A DNA stretch of 11,171 nucleotides from an uncultured Bacteroidales bacterium (GTDB lineage Bacteria; Bacteroidota; Bacteroidia; Bacteroidales; P3), in contig CALEPD010000270.1 of assembly GCA_937910265.1 (NCBI GenBank), positions 1 through 11,171 on the forward strand. Direction: 5' to 3'. Both the position numbers and the translations under genes were made by a program. Of the stretch, positions 7,129-11,171 are shown piece by piece (position 1 is the stretch's first letter; every line of letters starts with the position of its first letter). The notes under the pieces were generated by a model. The model did no database searches. It saw only the letters and a list, made by a program, of their open reading frames with translations, and was not told the origin of the DNA.

Positions 7129-9975
7129 ATGATTAGTAATAACTTTGTACCTCGCCATAATGGTGTCTCGAATGCATCCGACGAGGAAAAAATGCTTAAA
7201 ACCATAGGTGTTTCCTCTATGGAGGAATTAATCGAGAAGGCTGTGCCTTCCACCATCCGTTTGAAAGAGCCCATGCCAATGGCCGACGGTATCAATGAAT
7301 ATGAATTTTTAAACCGTTGCCGTGCACTCGCAGCAAAGAATAAACTCTACAAGACTTATATCGGTATGGGTTATTACGGCACCATCACTCCTTCAGTCAT
7401 TCAACGCAATGTGTTTGAAAACGCTGGATGGTACACCGCTTACACTCCCTATCAGACCGAAATCAGCCAAGGCCGTTTGGAGGCTTTGATGACCTACCAG
7501 ACCATGGTGTCTGATATGACCAAATTGCCCTTGGCAAATGCTTCCTTGCTTGATGAGGCTACTGCCGGTGGCGAATGTATGATCATGTTCTTCAACAGCC
7601 GCAGCCGTCAGCAGCAGAAAGAAGGTGTATGCAAGATTTTTGTCGATAATGGCATCTTCCCCCAAACTCTCGACGTTATGCGCACCAATGCCGCTCCCCG
7701 TGGTATTGAAATCGTTGTGGGCAATGCGGCCGAAATCGAACTCGACAACAGCTTCTTCGGTGCAGTTGTTCAGTATCCCAACCAATATGGTGATGTAAAC
7801 GATTATACCGAGTTTATTGCCAAGGCTCACGAAAAAGGCATTTTTGTGGGTGTTGCTACCGACCTCATGGCATTGGCATTGTTGAAAGCCCCCGGTGAGA
7901 TGGGTGCCGATTGCGCTTTTGGTAGCGCTCAGCGCTTTGGTCTCCCCATGGGTTGGGGCGGTCCTCATGCCGGTTTCTTCGCTGTAAGCGAGGCTTTCAA
8001 ACGCAGTTTCCCCGGCCGTATCATTGGTTGGAGTGTCGATGCCAAAGGCAATCCCGCTTTGAGAATGGCACTCGGTATGCGTGAACAGCACATCAAACGC
8101 GACAAGGCTACCTCCAACATCTGTACAGCGGCTGCACTCCAGGCTATCATGAGTGGTTTCTATGCTGCATGGCATGGTCCCGAAGGTATTCGCAATATCG
8201 CTGGCAACATCCACAGCATCGCTACCGTTTTGGCTACCGAGGCTGCCAAGTATGGCTACAAACAGCACAATAAAGTGTTCTTCGACACTTTGGCTCTCCA
8301 GTGCCCCGTTAAGAGTGCTGAAGTTTGCCGTATTGCCGTTGAGAATAAAATCAACTTCCGCATCATCTGTGACGAATGCATCGGTATCAGCATCGACGAA
8401 ACAACTTCACGCGACGATGTAAACGCCATCATCACTGTTCTTGCCAAGGCTGCAGGCAAAAAACCCGAGTTGCTCCAATGCAAAGGCAACTGCTGCACCT
8501 CTTTGAGCACCATACCTGAAAATCTTAAACGTGCCAGTGCATATCTCACCCAAAAAGTCTTCAATTCATACCACAGCGAGACCGAGATGATGCGCTATAT
8601 GAAAAAACTTGAAGTAAAGGACCTCAGCCTCAACCGTGCCATGATTCCGCTCGGAAGTTGCACCATGAAATTGAATGCCGCTGCCGAAATGCTTCCTCTC
8701 AGCTGGGCCGAATTTGGAGCCATCCACCCGTTCGTTCCTGCCGATCAAGCCGAAGGCTATCTCGAAATGATGAAGGAAATGGAACAATTGCTGGGTATCG
8801 TAACCGGTTTTGCAGGAGTATCGCTGCAACCCAATTCAGGTGCTGCCGGTGAATACAGCGGTCTGACCGTTATACGCAACTATCATATCGACCGTGGTAA
8901 CGCCAACCGCAACGTATGTTTAATCCCTGCTTCAGCCCACGGCACCAACCCTGCTTCCGCAGCCAAGGCCGGTATGGTTGTTGTTGTTGTAAAATGCAAC
9001 GAATTGGGTGATGTGGATATCGAAGACTTGAAAGTCAAGGTCGAAGAACATAAAGACAACCTCTCCTGTATCATGATTACCTATCCTTCCACTCACGGTG
9101 CTTTCGAAGAAGGTATTTTGGAAATCATCGATATCGTTCACAATGCAGGCGGTTTAGTCTATATGGACGGTGCCAACATGAATGCTCAGGTCGGTTTGAC
9201 CAGCCCGGGATTCATGGGTGCTGACGTTTGTCACCTCAACCTCCACAAATCATTCGCAGGCCCTCACGGTGGCGGTGGTTCTGGTGTAGGCCCCATCGGT
9301 GTGGCTAAACATTTGGTCGAATTCCTCCCCAACCATTCTCAACTTCAGGTTGGTGGTGCCAAAGGCAACGCCATGTCAGCCGCTCCTTACGGCAATGCAT
9401 TGCTTATCCCCATCTCATACGGCTACTTGCTCATGTTGGGCGGCAACGGCTTGACCGAGGCTACCAAACACGCAATCCTCAATGCCAACTATATCCGTGC
9501 TCGTCTGCAGCAACATTACAAAATCCTTTATACCAACAAGAACGGTATGTGCGGCCACGAAATGATTGTCGACTTCAGCCAGTTCAGCCTCAAGGTGAGC
9601 GTTGGTGACATCGCACGTCGTTTGGACGACTACGGTTTCCATGCTCCTACCGTTGCTTTCCCGGTTCACAATACCCTTATGGTTGAACCTACCGAAAGTG
9701 AGTCGTTGAGCGAACTCGACCGTCTCTGCGATGCATTGATTGCCATCCGTCAGGAAATTGAGGATGTTATGACCGGCAAGTACGACGAGAAGAACAATCC
9801 TATCGCCAATGCACCCCACACCATGCAGGTGGTTTGTGCCGACGAGTGGAACCTTCCATACAGCAGAAAAGTTGCAGCTTTCCCAATGGAGCATGGTGAT
9901 AAATATTGGCCCACCATCAGCAAAATCGACGACGCTTACGGCGACCGTAATTTGCAGTCTGTATGGCCTGAATAA
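7129..9975 (+). CDS. gcvP: Glycine dehydrogenase (decarboxylating), P protein of the glycine cleavage system
   Basis: This is GcvP, a PLP enzyme that decarboxylates glycine and passes the aminomethyl group to the lipoyl arm of GcvH, ultimately giving methylene-tetrahydrofolate. At 948 residues it is the full-length, undivided form, with N- and C-terminal halves fused. Diagnostic segments include YIGMGYYGT and NAGWYTAYTPYQTEISQGRLEAL near the N-terminus, EATAGGECM, PLGSCTMKLNAAAEM, and SAHGTNPASA. The PLP lysine is Lys707 in LHKSFAGPHGGGG (codon 9247). The more usual wording around it is HKTF..PHGGGGPG, so Ser replaces Thr and the Pro after the glycines; the catalytic Lys, His and glycine loop are intact. 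The start is ATG 7129 and the stop is TAA 9973. No gcvT or gcvH lies in the window. The formimidoyltransferase gene follows 20 nt later, probably co-transcribed. Strong family identification. Confidence 0.97.
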   Translation: MISNNFVPRHNGVSNASDEEKMLKTIGVSSMEELIEKAVPSTIRLKEPMPMADGINEYEFLNRCRALAAKNKLYKTYIGMGYYGTITPSVIQRNVFENAGWYTAYTPYQTEISQGRLEALMTYQTMVSDMTKLPLANASLLDEATAGGECMIMFFNSRSRQQQKEGVCKIFVDNGIFPQTLDVMRTNAAPRGIEIVVGNAAEIELDNSFFGAVVQYPNQYGDVNDYTEFIAKAHEKGIFVGVATDLMALALLKAPGEMGADCAFGSAQRFGLPMGWGGPHAGFFAVSEAFKRSFPGRIIGWSVDAKGNPALRMALGMREQHIKRDKATSNICTAAALQAIMSGFYAAWHGPEGIRNIAGNIHSIATVLATEAAKYGYKQHNKVFFDTLALQCPVKSAEVCRIAVENKINFRIICDECIGISIDETTSRDDVNAIITVLAKAAGKKPELLQCKGNCCTSLSTIPENLKRASAYLTQKVFNSYHSETEMMRYMKKLEVKDLSLNRAMIPLGSCTMKLNAAAEMLPLSWAEFGAIHPFVPADQAEGYLEMMKEMEQLLGIVTGFAGVSLQPNSGAAGEYSGLTVIRNYHIDRGNANRNVCLIPASAHGTNPASAAKAGMVVVVVKCNELGDVDIEDLKVKVEEHKDNLSCIMITYPSTHGAFEEGILEIIDIVHNAGGLVYMDGANMNAQVGLTSPGFMGADVCHLNLHKSFAGPHGGGGSGVGPIGVAKHLVEFLPNHSQLQVGGAKGNAMSAAPYGNALLIPISYGYLLMLGGNGLTEATKHAILNANYIRARLQQHYKILYTNKNGMCGHEMIVDFSQFSLKVSVGDIARRLDDYGFHAPTVAFPVHNTLMVEPTESESLSELDRLCDALIAIRQEIEDVMTGKYDEKNNPIANAPHTMQVVCADEWNLPYSRKVAAFPMEHGDKYWPTISKIDDAYGDRNLQSVWPE

Positions 9976-9995
9976 ACATAAACAATTATTTAATT

Positions 9996-11009
9996 ATGAA
10001 GAAATTGATCGAATGCGTCCCCAATATAAGCGAAGGACGCGACATGAATATCATCAACCAGGTAACTGCCGAAATCGAGAAGGTCGATGGCGTAAAGTTG
10101 CTTGACGTCGATCCAGGTGCAACAACCAACCGCACTGTTATTACATTTGTCGGCGAGCCCGAACAAGTATGCGAAGCTGCTTTCAGAGTGGTGCGCAAGG
10201 CTGCCGAATTGATTGACATGAGCCAACACCACGGTGCGCACCCACGCCAGGGTGCCACCGACGTGTGCCCACTTATCCCCGTTAGCAATATCTCAATGGA
10301 AGAGGTTGTTGTCTATGCCCACAAATTAGCTCAACGCCTGGGCGACGAACTGCAGATTCCTATCTATTGCTACGAAAATGCTGCGAAACTTCCCGAACGC
10401 AGAAACCTCGCATACTGCCGTACCGGCGAATACGAGAGCCTTTCCAGCCGATTGGGTTCTGAACAGTGGAAGCCCGATTTCGGTCCCAATTGTTGGAACG
10501 ACCATGTAGCACGCACCGGTGCTACCCAAGTGGGAGCCCGCGATTTCTTGGTTGCCATCAATTACAATCTCAATACCACCAGCACACGCCGTGCCAATGC
10601 TATCGCTTTCGACGTCCGTGAAAAAGGTCGCCCCAAACGCGAAGGTGGCAAGCCCTCCGGCAAACCTATCAAGGATGAGAACGGCAATACCATTATGATT
10701 CCCGGAACCTTGAAGGGAACCAAGGCTATTGGTTGGTTTATCGAAGACTACGGCATCGCTCAGGTCTCCATGAACATCACTTCAATCAAGCAAACTCCCG
10801 TACATGTGGCTTTCGACGAAGTGTGCCGTTGTGCAGCCAATAGAGGTATCCGTATCACAGGATGCGAAATTGTTGGATTGATTCCAAAAAGTGTACTTAT
10901 CGATGCAGGTAAGCACTATCTTGCCCGTCAACAACGTAGCTTGGGCGTTAGCGAGGACGAGATCATGAAAGTGGCTGTCAAGAGCATGGGCCTCGATGAT
11001 CTCAAGCCC
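9996..11009 (+). CDS. ftcD: Glutamate formimidoyltransferase, 3' end lost at a chimeric join
   Basis: The enzyme transfers the formimino group of formiminoglutamate (from histidine breakdown) to tetrahydrofolate. The protein starts MKKLIECVPNISEGRD, the classic start of this family, and has the active-site block HHGAHPRQGATDVCP with the catalytic His at residue 82, the same number as in mammalian FTCD. The second subdomain is present (TPVHVAFDEVCRCAA, RITGCEIVGLIPKSVLIDAGKHYL). About 338 residues are visible, so the transferase domain is almost whole; whether a cyclodeaminase domain followed cannot be told. Homology stops after MGLDDLKP near 11009; the frame stays open to the window end, but that part is antisense to a dxr fragment and is not formimidoyltransferase. 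The 20-nt spacing after gcvP suggests one folate/one-carbon operon. Confidence in family is high; the C-terminus is missing. Confidence 0.93.
10980..11009. other. Chimeric junction: ftcD overlapping an inverted dxr fragment
   Basis: The same ~20-30 bases read KSMGLDDLK on the + strand, fitting the formimidoyltransferase C-terminus, and GLEIIEAHAL on the - strand, fitting DXR after MMNKG. Beyond 11009 only dxr makes sense; before 10980 only ftcD does. A shared word of that length is what a short-k-mer graph would use to make a false join, so I read this as an assembly artefact. Confidence 0.8.
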
Positions 11010-11171
11010 CTTGTTCATCATGGTGGCCGAATCGATGGTGATCTTGCTTCCCATGCTCCAGTTCGGATGGTTGAGCGCCTGCGCGCGTGTGGCCTTGGCG
11101 ATATCCTCACGGTCCCATGTGCGGAACGGTCCGCCCGATGCCGTAAGATGTATCTTTTCTATAGGGGCACC
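10980..11171 (-). CDS. dxr: 1-deoxy-D-xylulose-5-phosphate reductoisomerase, internal fragment
   Basis: On the minus strand from 11171 the open frame gives about 64 residues of DXR, the NADPH enzyme of the MEP isoprenoid pathway that makes MEP from DXP. The segments LTASGGPFRTW, NHPNWSMGSKITIDSAT and MMNKGLEIIEAH are near-invariant in DXR: SGGPF lies in the substrate loop and NHPNW.MG.KI.IDSAT..NK binds the substrate phosphate and metal region. The N-terminus lies outside the window and the C-terminal part is lost where the sequence becomes antisense to ftcD (about 10980-10986). The remaining minus frame down to 10782 is shadow of ftcD, not DXR. Orientation is opposite to every other gene, in line with a false or rearranged join. 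It may come from the same or another Bacteroidales-like genome. Confidence 0.9.

Noticed and set aside
7393..8268. Minus-strand 291-residue open frame inside gcvP
   Set aside because: It lies fully antisense to the strongly conserved GcvP and shows no recognisable domain.
10782..11054. Minus-strand 90-residue open frame beginning MGSKITIDSAT
   Set aside because: Only its first ~25 residues are DXR; the rest is antisense to ftcD. Reported as a dxr fragment ending at the join.

Overview
The window looks like a metagenomic contig from a Bacteroidales-type bacterium. The main evidence is a secreted BspA-like leucine-rich-repeat protein with a type IX secretion C-terminal sorting domain, a TAnnTTTG promoter element before gcvP, and mostly SD-less starts. 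All genes of the body (about 396-11009) read on the + strand. Both extreme ends carry a short piece of an unrelated gene, so the outer ~395 and ~160-190 bases should not be taken as true neighbours of the rest.

Layout. 1-395: 3' part of a GC-rich D-2-hydroxyacid dehydrogenase that stops in mid-domain and runs in frame into the next gene. 396-2018: C-terminal part of a type III restriction (Res)-like SF2 helicase with a C-terminal PD-(D/E)XK-type nuclease. 2082-2297: a 71-aa acidic helical protein of unknown function. 2294-4306: a DndD-like SMC/ABC ATPase. 4306-5913: a HerA/FtsK-type ATPase whose N-terminal ~110 residues resemble DndE. 5968-7002: signal peptide, LRR, InlB-type repeat and T9SS sorting domain. 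7129-9975: glycine decarboxylase GcvP. 9996-11009: glutamate formimidoyltransferase, nearly complete. 10980-11171, minus strand: a DXR (1-deoxy-D-xylulose-5-phosphate reductoisomerase) fragment joined to the formimidoyltransferase through a ~20-30 nt stretch that fits both genes.

The most interesting part is 396-5913. It is a tightly packed cassette (ATGA and TGATG overlaps) that combines a helicase-nuclease, a small protein, a DndD-like ATPase and an apparent DndE-HerA fusion. This resembles DNA phosphorothioation (Dnd) gene sets, but no DndA, DndB or DndC is visible. They may lie upstream beyond the false join, or the cassette may be a sulfur-free variant. I infer a DNA-modification or anti-phage role; it is not shown.

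The downstream half is ordinary metabolism. GcvP (glycine to CO2 plus an aminomethyl group that becomes methylene-THF) and the formimidoyltransferase (formiminoglutamate plus THF) both feed the folate one-carbon pool and are 20 nt apart, probably one operon driven from about 7080. No tRNA, rRNA, CRISPR array, insertion sequence or convincing terminator hairpin was seen. No stretch over 300 bases lacks a gene.
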